Below are positions 27,289 to 35,858 of a stretch of 41,405 bases of DNA, piece after piece. The translations under genes were made by a program, and so were the position numbers. The DNA lies in the NCBI GenBank assembly GCA_030431335.1, contig JAUIJH010000028.1:1-41405 (forward strand), given 5' to 3'. Origin of the DNA: Alphaproteobacteria bacterium (GTDB lineage: Bacteria; Pseudomonadota; Alphaproteobacteria; Rhizobiales; Amorphaceae). The notes below the pieces were generated by a model. It searched no databases, had not been told where the DNA came from, and saw only the letters and a list, made by a program, of their open reading frames with translations. How positions within the stretch are numbered: the stretch's first letter is position 1; every line of letters begins with the position of its first letter.

Positions 27289-27846
27289 GTGGACACCATA
27301 TCGGACGGGCCGCTGCTGCGGCTCGTCATCCGCCTCGATGCCGTCCTCGGCGCTCTCGCGCGCGTGTTCCTGTGGGCGGCCAACATCTGCCTCTTTCTGA
27401 TGCTGCTCGCCACCGCGGCCACCATCGTGCTGCGGCCGTTCGGCATCTCGTACTACTGGCTGTGGCCGTGGTCGATGCAGGTATTCGTGTGGATGTCGTT
27501 CATCGGCTTCTTCGTGATCTACCGGCTGCACAAGGACATCGCCGTCGACTTCGTGATGCGCAAGCTGGGGCGCTGGGCGATGGTGGCGAGCCGCTACTTC
27601 GTCGCCCTGGTGGTGATCGCGGTGATGGTGGTCATCCTGCGCGAGGCGCCGCTGGTGCTCGGCCAGCAGGTGGGCGTGATCGACGGCGTGATCATGCCGG
27701 GCGGCTGGGAGCTGGAGCGCTACACGCTCTCGGTGCCCCTGTTCGCCTCGTGCGCGCTGATCCTCCTCAACGCCGTGCTCGATCTCGTCAAGGCGATGAT
27801 CGGCATTCCGGAGCCCGAGCCGGACCATCTGGTGGGCGATGAATAG
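27289..27846 (+). CDS. TRAP transporter small permease (DctQ family), first system
   Basis: This 185-residue membrane protein with four predicted spans is typical of DctQ. The pattern WPWSMQVFVWMSFIGFFVIYRLHKDIAVDFVMRKL between spans two and three is family-like, with an aromatic and charged stretch after the second span. The start is GTG at 27289, eleven bases after the dctP stop, in a dense operon. It pairs with the large permease to form the sodium- or proton-driven importer. Confidence 0.9.
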   Translation: MDTISDGPLLRLVIRLDAVLGALARVFLWAANICLFLMLLATAATIVLRPFGISYYWLWPWSMQVFVWMSFIGFFVIYRLHKDIAVDFVMRKLGRWAMVASRYFVALVVIAVMVVILREAPLVLGQQVGVIDGVIMPGGWELERYTLSVPLFASCALILLNAVLDLVKAMIGIPEPEPDHLVGDE

Positions 27847-27882
27847 CGCACTTCTTCCCGCGACCCCGGAGGCATATCGGCC

Positions 27883-29169
27883 ATGATGGCGACGGTCCTG
27901 TTTGTCGGCTTCATCCTGATGATCCTCCTCAGGGTGCCGATCTCCATGGCAATCGGTGCGGCCGTGGTCGCCGCCTTCGCCACCTCCGAGTTCTCCACCG
28001 ACCTCTACATCATCCCCCAGCAGGTGCTGGACGGGGTGGACAAGCCCTCCCTCGCGGCGGTCCCCTTCTTCATCATGGCCGGCAACCTGATGAACGCGGT
28101 GGGCATGACCGACCGCATCTTCGCCTTCGCCTCCGCGCTGGTGGGCCATTTCCGCGCCGGCCTCGCGCAGGTCAACGTCCTGTCCTCGATGATCTTCGCC
28201 GGCGTCTCCGGCGCCGCGGTGGCCGACGCGGCGGGCCTCGGCACCATCGAGATCAAGGCGATGAAGGAGCGCGGCTATCGCCCCGAGTTCGCCGCCGCCG
28301 TCACGGTCTGCTCCTCGGTGGTGGGGCCGCTGATCCCGCCGTCCATCGGGCTCGTGATCTACGCGTTCCTGTCGCAGCAATCGGTGGAGCGCATGTTCCT
28401 CGCCGGACTCGTGCCGGGCGTCCTCGTCGGCCTGTCGCTGATGGCCTTCAACCGCTTCCTGGCCATCCGCGAGAACTTCCCCACCCAGCCCAAGGCGACG
28501 CGGGCGGAGGTGAAGTCCCACGCGCTCGACGGCTTCCTGGCGCTGGTGGCGCCCGCCATCATCCTGGGGTCGATCCTGTTCGGCATCGTCACGGCGACGG
28601 AGGCGGGGGTGCTGGCGTGCCTCTACTCCATCGGGCTCGGCATCGCCTACCGCTCGCTCACCTTCAAGACGTTCTGGAAGGCGCTGACGGACACCATGCT
28701 GATGACCACCGTCATCATGATCATCATCGGCTTTTCCATCGCCATGGGCTGGCTGCTCGCGATCCAGCAGGTGCCGCAACAGCTTGGTGACGCGTTGTTC
28801 TCGCTGACCGACAACAAGCAGGTGTTCCTGGCGCTGATGATGATCTTCATCCTCCTCATCGGCTGCGTGGTGGAGGGGGTGCCGGCCAAACTGATGCTGG
28901 TGCCGATGCTGTTGCCCGTCATCGACGCCTACGGGGTCGACCGGGTGCATTTCGGCATCATCTTGCAGCTGGGCCTGTTGATCGGCATCGTGACGCCGCC
29001 GATGGGGATCGGCCTCTACATCATGGTGGAGGTGGGCAAGGTGCCGTTCGAGAAGGTGGCGGTGGCGTGCCTGCCCTTCCTGGTGCCGCTGCTGACAGTC
29101 TGGGTGGCGCTCACCTTCGTGCCCGGGCTCAGCCTCTGGCTGCCCAACCTCATACTCGGGCCTCAATAA
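27883..29169 (+). CDS. TRAP transporter large permease (DctM family), first system
   Basis: This 428-residue DctM permease has about 12 membrane spans. Family segments are VPFFIMAGNLMNAVGM, FAGVSGAAVADAAGLGTIEIKAM, VVGPLIPPSIGLVIYAF and, near the C-terminus, LQLGLLIGIVTPPMGIGLYIM. A GGAGG ribosome-binding site precedes the ATG. It carries the cation-coupled transport step. Its stop lies 11 bp before the hydroxyacid dehydrogenase gene, showing that transport and metabolism genes share a transcript. Confidence 0.93.
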   Translation: MMATVLFVGFILMILLRVPISMAIGAAVVAAFATSEFSTDLYIIPQQVLDGVDKPSLAAVPFFIMAGNLMNAVGMTDRIFAFASALVGHFRAGLAQVNVLSSMIFAGVSGAAVADAAGLGTIEIKAMKERGYRPEFAAAVTVCSSVVGPLIPPSIGLVIYAFLSQQSVERMFLAGLVPGVLVGLSLMAFNRFLAIRENFPTQPKATRAEVKSHALDGFLALVAPAIILGSILFGIVTATEAGVLACLYSIGLGIAYRSLTFKTFWKALTDTMLMTTVIMIIIGFSIAMGWLLAIQQVPQQLGDALFSLTDNKQVFLALMMIFILLIGCVVEGVPAKLMLVPMLLPVIDAYGVDRVHFGIILQLGLLIGIVTPPMGIGLYIMVEVGKVPFEKVAVACLPFLVPLLTVWVALTFVPGLSLWLPNLILGPQ

Positions 29170-29180
29170 AAGGAGAAACG

Positions 29181-30110
29181 ATGAGCCTCGTGATCCGCGT
29201 CCTCGGGGCGCGTTCCGAGTGGTGGCGCGAACACATGCAGTCCCTTCTGCCTGAGTTCGAATGCCGCCTCTGGGAGGACCCCGGCCCTCTGGAAGCGGTG
29301 GAGTATGCCATCGTGTGGCGGCCGCCGGCGGGCGGCCTCAAGCAGTTCCCAAACCTCAAGGCGATCGTTTCGATCGGCGCCGGCATCGACCACATCCTCG
29401 CCGATCCGGAATTACCCCGGGGCGTGCCGATCATCCGCACCACAGGCAGCGACCTCACCGAGCGGATGCGCGAGTACGTGTGCCTGCACGTCCTGCGGTT
29501 CCACCGGCGCCTGCCGGAGCACGAGGAGGCGCAGTCGCTGCACGAATGGCGCCCGGGCATCAATCCGCCCGCCTCCGAGCGCAAGGTGGGGATCATGGGG
29601 CTCGGAAACCTGGGCGCCGACGCGGCCAGAACGCTGGCGATGATCGGCTTCGACGTCGCCGGCTGGTCGCGCGGCGAGAAAACCATCGAGGGTGTCGCCA
29701 CCTATGCGGGCGAGGCCGGGTTCGACGCCTTCCTCGCGCGCAGCGAGATCCTCGTCTGCCTGCTGCCGCTGACGGAGGCGACGCGCGGCATCCTCGACGC
29801 GGCGCTGTTCGCCAAGTTGCCCAAGGGCGCCTTTCTCATCAACTGCGCGCGCGGCCAGCACGTGGTCGATGCCGATCTGCTGGCGGCGCTCGACAGCGGG
29901 CAGATCGCCGGGGCGACGCTCGATGTCTTCCATCAGGAGCCGTTGCCGGCGGACAATCCGTTCTGGAGCCATCCGAAGGTGCTCGTCACGCCGCACGTCG
30001 CCTCGCTGATCGATCCGGTGACGGGCGGCAAGATGATCGCCGCGAACCTGCGCCGCTTTATCGCCGGGCAAGACGTGCCCGACCTCGTGGACCTTTCGAA
30101 GGGGTATTGA
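29181..30110 (+). CDS. D-isomer-specific 2-hydroxyacid dehydrogenase (glyoxylate/hydroxypyruvate reductase A-like)
   Basis: This 309-residue cytoplasmic oxidoreductase has the two-domain D-2-hydroxyacid dehydrogenase fold. The NAD(P) site reads VGIMGLGNLGADAARTL (about 133-149). Catalytic residues are visible as Arg in NCARGQHVVD, Glu in HQEPLP and His in VTPHVASL. The overall pattern, with WRPPAGGLKQFPNLKAIVSIGAGIDHIL near the N-terminus, is that of the GhrA group, which reduces glyoxylate and hydroxypyruvate. AGGAG stands six bases before the ATG. It lies between a TRAP importer and an RraA-family gene, so it may work on the imported acid. Other 2-oxo/2-hydroxy acids are possible substrates. 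Confidence 0.88.
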   Translation: MSLVIRVLGARSEWWREHMQSLLPEFECRLWEDPGPLEAVEYAIVWRPPAGGLKQFPNLKAIVSIGAGIDHILADPELPRGVPIIRTTGSDLTERMREYVCLHVLRFHRRLPEHEEAQSLHEWRPGINPPASERKVGIMGLGNLGADAARTLAMIGFDVAGWSRGEKTIEGVATYAGEAGFDAFLARSEILVCLLPLTEATRGILDAALFAKLPKGAFLINCARGQHVVDADLLAALDSGQIAGATLDVFHQEPLPADNPFWSHPKVLVTPHVASLIDPVTGGKMIAANLRRFIAGQDVPDLVDLSKGY

Positions 30111-30113
30111 ACA

Positions 30114-30779
30114 GTGACCTACCAGATCAACGACATGCCCCCGCAGGTCGCGGACGGCGTTTTGGAAAAGGCTCGCCGCGTCGAGACGGCGACCATCGGC
30201 CACCGCCGCTTCCTGGGCTTCGCCGACCCGATGATCCAGGCGATCCTGCCCGGCCGGCGCGTCGCCGGCACGGCGGTGACCCTGGCGCTGCCGGGGCAGG
30301 ATTCGACGCTGCTGCACCATGTGATCGGGATGCTCAGGCCCGGCGACGTGCTGGTGATCGACCGGCTCGGCGACATGAAGCACGCATGCCTGGGCGGCGG
30401 CGTCGCCTGCGCGATCAAGGCGCGCGGCGTGGTGGGCGTCGTCATCGACGGGACCTGCACGGACGTGCCGGAGATCGAGCAGTACGACCTGCCGGTGTGG
30501 TGCCGCGGCCCGTCGCCGATCACGACGCGCATCTACGATATCGGCGGTGCCTTCAACGTCGACGTCTCCATCGGCGGGGCGGTCGTGCATCCGGGCGACG
30601 TGGTGGTGTGCGACGGCTCGGGCGTGCTGGCGATGCCGCCCGCCGAGGCGGAGGCGGACATCGACTGGGCGCTGGGCAAGCAGGCGGCCGAGCCCGCGGC
30701 GCACAAATTGTTCATGGAAGGCACGCTGCTCGGCGACAAATCCGGCGCCAGCGCCAAGGTCAAGGCGCGCCTCGGGTGA
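30114..30779 (+). CDS. RraA family protein with the usual active-site Arg replaced
   Basis: This 221-residue protein is of the RraA/HMG-CHA aldolase fold. The family covers 4-hydroxy-4-methyl-2-oxoglutarate aldolases, oxaloacetate decarboxylases and the RNase E inhibitor RraA. The core GDMKHACLGGGVACAIKARG leads to GVVIDGTCTD (109-117). Aldolases of this group have an Arg-Asp pair here, with Arg binding pyruvate and Asp holding the metal. In this protein the Arg position is Thr116 while Asp117 is kept. The start is GTG at 30114, three bases after the dehydrogenase stop. It is the last gene of the TRAP operon, before a strong terminator hairpin. A changed catalytic or binding role is likely. 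Confidence 0.85.
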   Translation: MTYQINDMPPQVADGVLEKARRVETATIGHRRFLGFADPMIQAILPGRRVAGTAVTLALPGQDSTLLHHVIGMLRPGDVLVIDRLGDMKHACLGGGVACAIKARGVVGVVIDGTCTDVPEIEQYDLPVWCRGPSPITTRIYDIGGAFNVDVSIGGAVVHPGDVVVCDGSGVLAMPPAEAEADIDWALGKQAAEPAAHKLFMEGTLLGDKSGASAKVKARLG

Positions 30780-30780
30780 A

Positions 30781-30810
30781 GGACGGCGCGCCCCGCCGGG
30801 GCGCGCGTCC
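30781..30810. terminator. bidirectional terminator-like hairpin between convergent operons
   Basis: A very GC-rich inverted repeat (left arm from GGACG through CGCGCCCC, right arm GGGGCGCGCGTCC) lies in the 34-bp gap between the convergent RraA gene and the second dctM gene. One G is bulged. There is no long T-run on either side, but the location makes a shared transcription end likely. Confidence 0.65.
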
Positions 30811-30813
30811 GCC

Positions 30814-32094
30814 TCAGTCGATGAGGTAGGGCAGGGTCAGCGAGATCGCCGGCACGAAGGTGGTGAGCATCAGGGCGATCAGGATCGCGAGATAGAACGG
30901 CCAGATCGTCAGCACCGCCTTCTCGATCGGCACCTTGCCGATCGCGCAGCCGACGAACAGGCACGCCCCCACCGGCGGCGTGCATAGCCCGAGCCCCAGG
31001 TTCATCATCAAGATCATGCCGAACTGCAGCGGGTCCATGCCGAGCGCGACGACCACCGGCAGGAAGATCGGCGTGCAGATCAGGATCAGCGCCGCCATGT
31101 CCATGATCATGCCGAGGATCAGGAGCATCAGGTTGATCATCAGCAAGATCGCGATGGGGTTTTCCGAGATCCCCGTCATGAAGGAGATCATGCGCGAGGG
31201 CACCTGGTAGAAGGTGAGCATGTAGGCGAAGGCGGCCGCGCAGGCGACGAGGATCATCACCATCGAGGTGGTGCGCACCGCCCGCACCACGGCGACCCTG
31301 AAGCTCGACCACGTCAGCCCGCGATAGACGAGCACCGTGACAACGGCCGCGTAGATCGCGCCGAAGGCACCCGACTCCGTCACCGTGAAGACGCCCGACA
31401 GCACGCCGCCGACGATGATCACGGCCGTGAACAGCCCCGGCAGCGCCATGACGAACGACACGAACAGCGACCGCCACCCGGCGAACGGCTCGGCCGGATA
31501 GTTGCGTCGCACGGCGATGATGTAGGCCGCCGCCGCAAGGCACAGGCACATCAGCACGCCCGGCACGACGCCCGCGAGGAACAGCCGCGAGATCGAGATG
31601 CCGCCGCCGGCCGCGACCGCGAACAGGATCATGTTGTGGCTCGGCGGGATCAGGATGCCGGCGATGGAGGAGGTGACGGTGACGTTGACCGAATAGTCGT
31701 CGTCGTAGCCCTTGTCCTTCATCACCGGGATGAGGATCGAGCCCAGCGCCGAGGTGTCGGCGACGGCCGAGCCCGAGATGCCGCCGAACAGCATCGAGGA
31801 CAGGACGTTGACGACGCCGAGCCCGCCGCGCACCCGCCCCACCGCGGCGGAGGCGAAGCGCACCAGCCGCAGCGCGATGCCGCCGTGGAACATCAATTCG
31901 CCGGCGAAGATGAAGAACGGGATCGCCAGCAGCGAGAAGACGTTGACGCCCGAAATGATGCGCTGGAAGCCGATCAGCAGCGGCAACCCCTCGTACCAGA
32001 AGGCGCTGAGGGCCGCGATGCCGAGCACGAAGGCGACCGGCAGGCCGATGATCACTCCGACGGCGAAGATGCCGAGCAAGAGAGCAAGTCCCAT
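30814..32094 (-). CDS. TRAP transporter large permease (DctM family), second system
   Basis: This 426-residue DctM permease has about 12 spans, with IPFFIFAGELMFHGGIALRLVRFASA, FGGISGSAVADTSALGSILIPVM, AGILIPPSHNMILFAVAAGGGIS and LGLGLCTPPVGACLFVGCAIG as family landmarks. It is the last gene of dctP-dctQ-dctM on the minus strand, 19 bp after dctQ. By its shared regulator site with kdgD (see the operators at 33918 and 34772), the system probably imports a sugar acid such as galactarate or glucarate. Confidence 0.93.
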   Translation of the reverse strand: MGLALLLGIFAVGVIIGLPVAFVLGIAALSAFWYEGLPLLIGFQRIISGVNVFSLLAIPFFIFAGELMFHGGIALRLVRFASAAVGRVRGGLGVVNVLSSMLFGGISGSAVADTSALGSILIPVMKDKGYDDDYSVNVTVTSSIAGILIPPSHNMILFAVAAGGGISISRLFLAGVVPGVLMCLCLAAAAYIIAVRRNYPAEPFAGWRSLFVSFVMALPGLFTAVIIVGGVLSGVFTVTESGAFGAIYAAVVTVLVYRGLTWSSFRVAVVRAVRTTSMVMILVACAAAFAYMLTFYQVPSRMISFMTGISENPIAILLMINLMLLILGMIMDMAALILICTPIFLPVVVALGMDPLQFGMILMMNLGLGLCTPPVGACLFVGCAIGKVPIEKAVLTIWPFYLAILIALMLTTFVPAISLTLPYLID

Positions 32095-32113
32095 GGGGCG
32101 TGTTCCGGTCGAT

Positions 32114-32707
32114 CTAGGGGTTGTCGGAGGGGACGAGGTCTTCGTCGTAGCCGCGGGCGAGGGCGAGGAGATTGCCGATCGAGAACACGATCATCAGCGC
32201 GCCGCAGACCGAGATGGGGATGGCGCGCACCCCTTCGGGCACGTCGATGAGGGGGATCAGCGAGCCCCACTTGAAGATGGCGAGCTTGGCACTCTGCCAC
32301 ATCATCACCGCGCCGAAGATGCCGAGCACCACATGGCAGAGGGCGATCACCAGCCGCCGCAGCGGTCGCGGCAGGATCACGCGGAAGAAGGTGACCGACA
32401 GGTGCGTGCCTTCGTGCACCCCCACCGCCGCGCCGATGAAGGTGATCAGCATGACGAGGAGCAGCGAAACCTGCTCGACCCAGGTGGGCGTGGCGTTGAG
32501 CACGTAGCGGCCGTAGACGAGCCAGCCGAAGATCAGCGTCAGCACCACGAGGCCGGTGCCGGTGATGAGCTTGCAAAGCCAGGCGATGGCGTCGAGCACG
32601 CGGTCCAGGGCGGTGTCTCGCCGGACGTGCGGCGCGGCCATTCCTTCGCGCGCCAGAGTGTTGGCGACGTTCGTGCTCATCGCGAGATCTTCCGGCTCCG
32701 ACGCCAT
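32114..32707 (-). CDS. TRAP transporter small permease (DctQ family), second system
   Basis: This 197-residue DctQ-type protein has a hydrophilic N-terminal stretch of about 37 residues and then four spans, with TPTWVEQVSLLLVMLITFIGAAVGVHEGTHLSVTFF in the usual place. The ATG at 32707 was chosen because AAGGAG precedes it at normal spacing. An ATG at 32791 would add 28 Arg-rich residues unlike the family. It is separated from dctP by a strong hairpin and partners the DctM protein. Confidence 0.88.
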   Translation of the reverse strand: MASEPEDLAMSTNVANTLAREGMAAPHVRRDTALDRVLDAIAWLCKLITGTGLVVLTLIFGWLVYGRYVLNATPTWVEQVSLLLVMLITFIGAAVGVHEGTHLSVTFFRVILPRPLRRLVIALCHVVLGIFGAVMMWQSAKLAIFKWGSLIPLIDVPEGVRAIPISVCGALMIVFSIGNLLALARGYDEDLVPSDNP

Positions 32708-32818
32708 CGCGCGCTCCTTGTTGACGCTTTGTCGCTCGCGCGGGTCTCGGCGGGCGGGTCGCTCACGCATCGGCGCCCGGGGAGACCGCAAGGGCCGGCC
32801 CCGGGGCCCGTTCTTGTG

Positions 32819-32847
32819 CGGGCGCCCCCCGCGTTGGGGGGCGCCCG
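32819..32847 (-). other. intercistronic hairpin between dctP and dctQ of the second TRAP system
   Basis: A perfect 12-bp inverted repeat (CGGGCGCCCCCC at 32819-32830, complement at 32836-32847, loop GCGTT) lies 8 bp beyond the dctP stop. No T-run follows in the direction of transcription. The same arrangement occurs after two other binding-protein genes in this window. It is likely a message-stabilising or partial-termination element favouring the binding protein. Confidence 0.7.
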
Positions 32848-32855
32848 ACGGCGCA

Positions 32856-33854
32856 TTATTGCGTGTTCTGGATCAGCTCGACCAGCGGCTTGATGTCCGG
32901 ATTTTCGGCCAGATACTTGTCGTACACCGGCTTCATCGCCTCCTGGAACGGGGCCTTGTCGGTGATGTCGTTGTACTTGACGCCGGCGGCGATCACCTTC
33001 TCGCGGCTGGTCTTCTCACGCTCGGCCCAGAGCTCGCGCTGCAGCTCGGCCGATTCGCGCGCAGCTTCCTTCACCGCTTCCTGGTCTTCCGGCGACAGCG
33101 AGTTCCACAGGTCCGCGTTGATGCACACGCACTCGGGGATGATGAGGTGCTGCGAGTTGGAGTAGAAGCCCGCAACCTCGAAGTGGCCGGTGGATTCGTA
33201 GGACGGCCAGTTGTTCTCGGCACCGTCGACGACGCCCGTCTTCAGCGACTGGTAGACCTCGGAGAAGGCCATCGGCGAGGGGTTGCCGCCCAGCTCGGCG
33301 ATCATGCCCGAATAGAGGTCGTTGTTCATCACGCGGACCTTCATGCCCTTGACGTCCTCGGGCTTCTCGATCGGCTTTTGCGTGTTGTAGAAGGAGCGGG
33401 CGCCCGAATCGTACCAGGCGAGCGCGATGAGCCCCTTTTCGGCCATGCCCTCGGAGATCTTGTCGCCGGCCTCGCCGTCGAGCGCGGTGTGCATGTGGTC
33501 GATGTCGCGGAACACGAAGGGCAGCGACACCACGTTGGCCGCCGGGGCGATCGGCCCGATCGGCCCGAGGTTGAAGTTGCCGACCTGCAGCGCGCCGACG
33601 CGCACCTGCTCGATGGCGTCGGGCTGGCTGCCGAGCACGCCGCCGTGGAAGTTCTTCACCGTGACGCGCCCGTCGGTCTTCTCCGCGACGAGCTCGGCGA
33701 ACTTGTCCATCGCCACCGTGTTGGGATAGCCGTCCACGTGGATGTTCCAGGCACGCCATTCGGCGGCCGCCACGGGGCCGGCGGCGAGCGCGCCGGCAAT
33801 GGCCACAGCCGCCAACGCGGCCGTGCGGACGCGTGCAATCTTGCCGTTTGTCAT
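32856..33854 (-). CDS. TRAP transporter periplasmic binding protein (DctP family), second system; probable sugar-acid receptor
   Basis: This 332-residue DctP protein has a Sec signal peptide ending AAGPVAAA before EWRAWNIHVDGYPN (about 31). Family landmarks are MDKFAELVAEKTDGRVTVKNFHGGVLGSQPDAIEQVRVGALQ, the arginine-bearing VKGMKVRVMNN (about 166-176), and MAFSEVYQSLKTGVVDGAENNWPSYES. GGGGAGAG precedes the ATG. A GntR-type operator lies about 64 bp upstream of the start and matches one before kdgD, so galactarate/glucarate or a related uronate is the expected ligand (inference). It is divergent from the FadR-type regulator gene. Confidence 0.93.
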   Translation of the reverse strand: MTNGKIARVRTAALAAVAIAGALAAGPVAAAEWRAWNIHVDGYPNTVAMDKFAELVAEKTDGRVTVKNFHGGVLGSQPDAIEQVRVGALQVGNFNLGPIGPIAPAANVVSLPFVFRDIDHMHTALDGEAGDKISEGMAEKGLIALAWYDSGARSFYNTQKPIEKPEDVKGMKVRVMNNDLYSGMIAELGGNPSPMAFSEVYQSLKTGVVDGAENNWPSYESTGHFEVAGFYSNSQHLIIPECVCINADLWNSLSPEDQEAVKEAARESAELQRELWAEREKTSREKVIAAGVKYNDITDKAPFQEAMKPVYDKYLAENPDIKPLVELIQNTQ

Positions 33855-33917
33855 ATCGATCTCTCCCCAGTCATCGCGCGCATTTTCCGCGCGTCATGGC
33901 GGCACAGTGAACATAGG

Positions 33918-33930
33918 TTGTATGACAAAT
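33918..33930. promoter_or_regulatory. candidate GntR/FadR-type operator upstream of dctP
   Basis: TTGTATGACAAAT contains the symmetric TTGT-ATG-ACAA core and shares TTGTnTGACAAAT with the site at 34772. It lies in the divergent region between dctP (minus) and the FadR-type regulator gene (plus), about 64 bp upstream of the dctP start. FadR-family regulators bind short T/A-flanked GT-N-AC palindromes of this kind. Confidence 0.6.
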
Positions 33931-34038
33931 CAAGCCTCGTCAGCGCGGCCTTTGGTGTGTGATAGTGAGCCTCGCCTTGCCGGTCGGTCGGCCGGCAAGG
34001 GGCAACAACGACAACAATCGCCGCGATGGCGGCGGGGG

Positions 34039-34767
34039 ATGGATGGGGCGATGGCCCAGGACGCGGCGCGCGTGCGCAAGAACCTCGCCGAGCGGGTCGC
34101 GCAGCAACTTCGCGCACGATTGCATTCGGGCGAATTGCGGGCCGGCGACCGCCTGCCCACCGAGCACGAGCTGGTGCGCCAGCACGGCGTCAGCCGCACC
34201 GTGGTGCGCGAGGCGCTGGCGGGCCTCCGGGCCGACGGGCTGGTGGTGGCGCGCCAGGGGTCGGGCGTTTTCGTCACGGAACGGCCCGCGGCCCAGCCCA
34301 CGCTGAGCCTCTTGTCGATGGAGCCGGACCGGATCTCCTCCATCATCGAGACGCTGGAGATGCGCGCGGCCGTCGAGAGCGAGGGCGCCGCGCTCGCGGC
34401 GGAGCGCCGTTCGCCGGGCGAACTGGCCAAGATCAAGGAATCCCACCGGGCGATGGCCGATGCGGTCGCCGCCGGCGACCAGGCCGAGGGGCAGGACTAC
34501 GCGTTCCACCTCGCCATCGCCGAATCGACGCACAATCGGCACTTCGTGGAGTTTTTCCGCCTGCTCGGCGCACGCACCATCCCGCGCGCGCAGGCGGGCG
34601 ACAGCGCCGCCAGCCGCCTCTACCTCGCCCGTATCCGCGACGAGCACGCCCTCATCGTCGATGCCATCGCGCGGGGCGATGCCACCGGCGCGCACGACGC
34701 GATGCGCGCCCACCTCAAGGGAAGCCAGGAGCGCTATCAGGGGCTCGTCGATTCGGCTTTGGACTGA
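34039..34767 (+). CDS. FadR-subfamily GntR transcriptional regulator (FCD domain)
   Basis: This 242-residue regulator has an N-terminal GntR winged helix (NLAERVAQQLRARLHSGELRAGDRLPTEHELVRQHGVSRTVVREALAGLRADGLVVARQGSGVFV, about 13-78). The C-terminal all-helical FCD domain includes metal/ligand-site residues in DYAFHLAIAESTHN (Asp and His) and later in RDEHALIVDAI and AMRAHL. FCD regulators usually repress and are released by sugar acids or other carboxylates. The start is uncertain between ATG 34039 and ATG 34051. It is followed by kdgD and garD and divergent from a TRAP importer. The matching palindromes in front of dctP and kdgD are its likely targets. Confidence 0.92.
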   Translation: MDGAMAQDAARVRKNLAERVAQQLRARLHSGELRAGDRLPTEHELVRQHGVSRTVVREALAGLRADGLVVARQGSGVFVTERPAAQPTLSLLSMEPDRISSIIETLEMRAAVESEGAALAAERRSPGELAKIKESHRAMADAVAAGDQAEGQDYAFHLAIAESTHNRHFVEFFRLLGARTIPRAQAGDSAASRLYLARIRDEHALIVDAIARGDATGAHDAMRAHLKGSQERYQGLVDSALD

Positions 34768-34771
34768 ACCT

Positions 34772-34786
34772 ATTTGTCTGACAAAT
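34772..34786. promoter_or_regulatory. candidate GntR/FadR-type operator upstream of kdgD
   Basis: ATTTGTCTGACAAAT is a perfect 15-bp palindrome (7-bp arms around one T). It starts 5 bp after the regulator gene stop and 73 bp before the kdgD start. A TTGACA hexamer at 34788-34793 directly follows, so binding would block a promoter using it. It matches the site at 33918-33930. Confidence 0.7.
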
Positions 34787-34850
34787 ATTGACACATCGCG
34801 GGGCTCGGTTCACACCAAGCGGGCCGCCGCACGGCACACGCACAGGCTGA

Positions 34851-35780
<930 letters not shown>

Positions 35781-35858
35781 GGCTGCGGACGCCCGTTTCG
35801 CTTGGATGAGCCCGCGGTGTCGGGCACATTCGGCCGCCCGGCAACCGGAACCCCTCCC

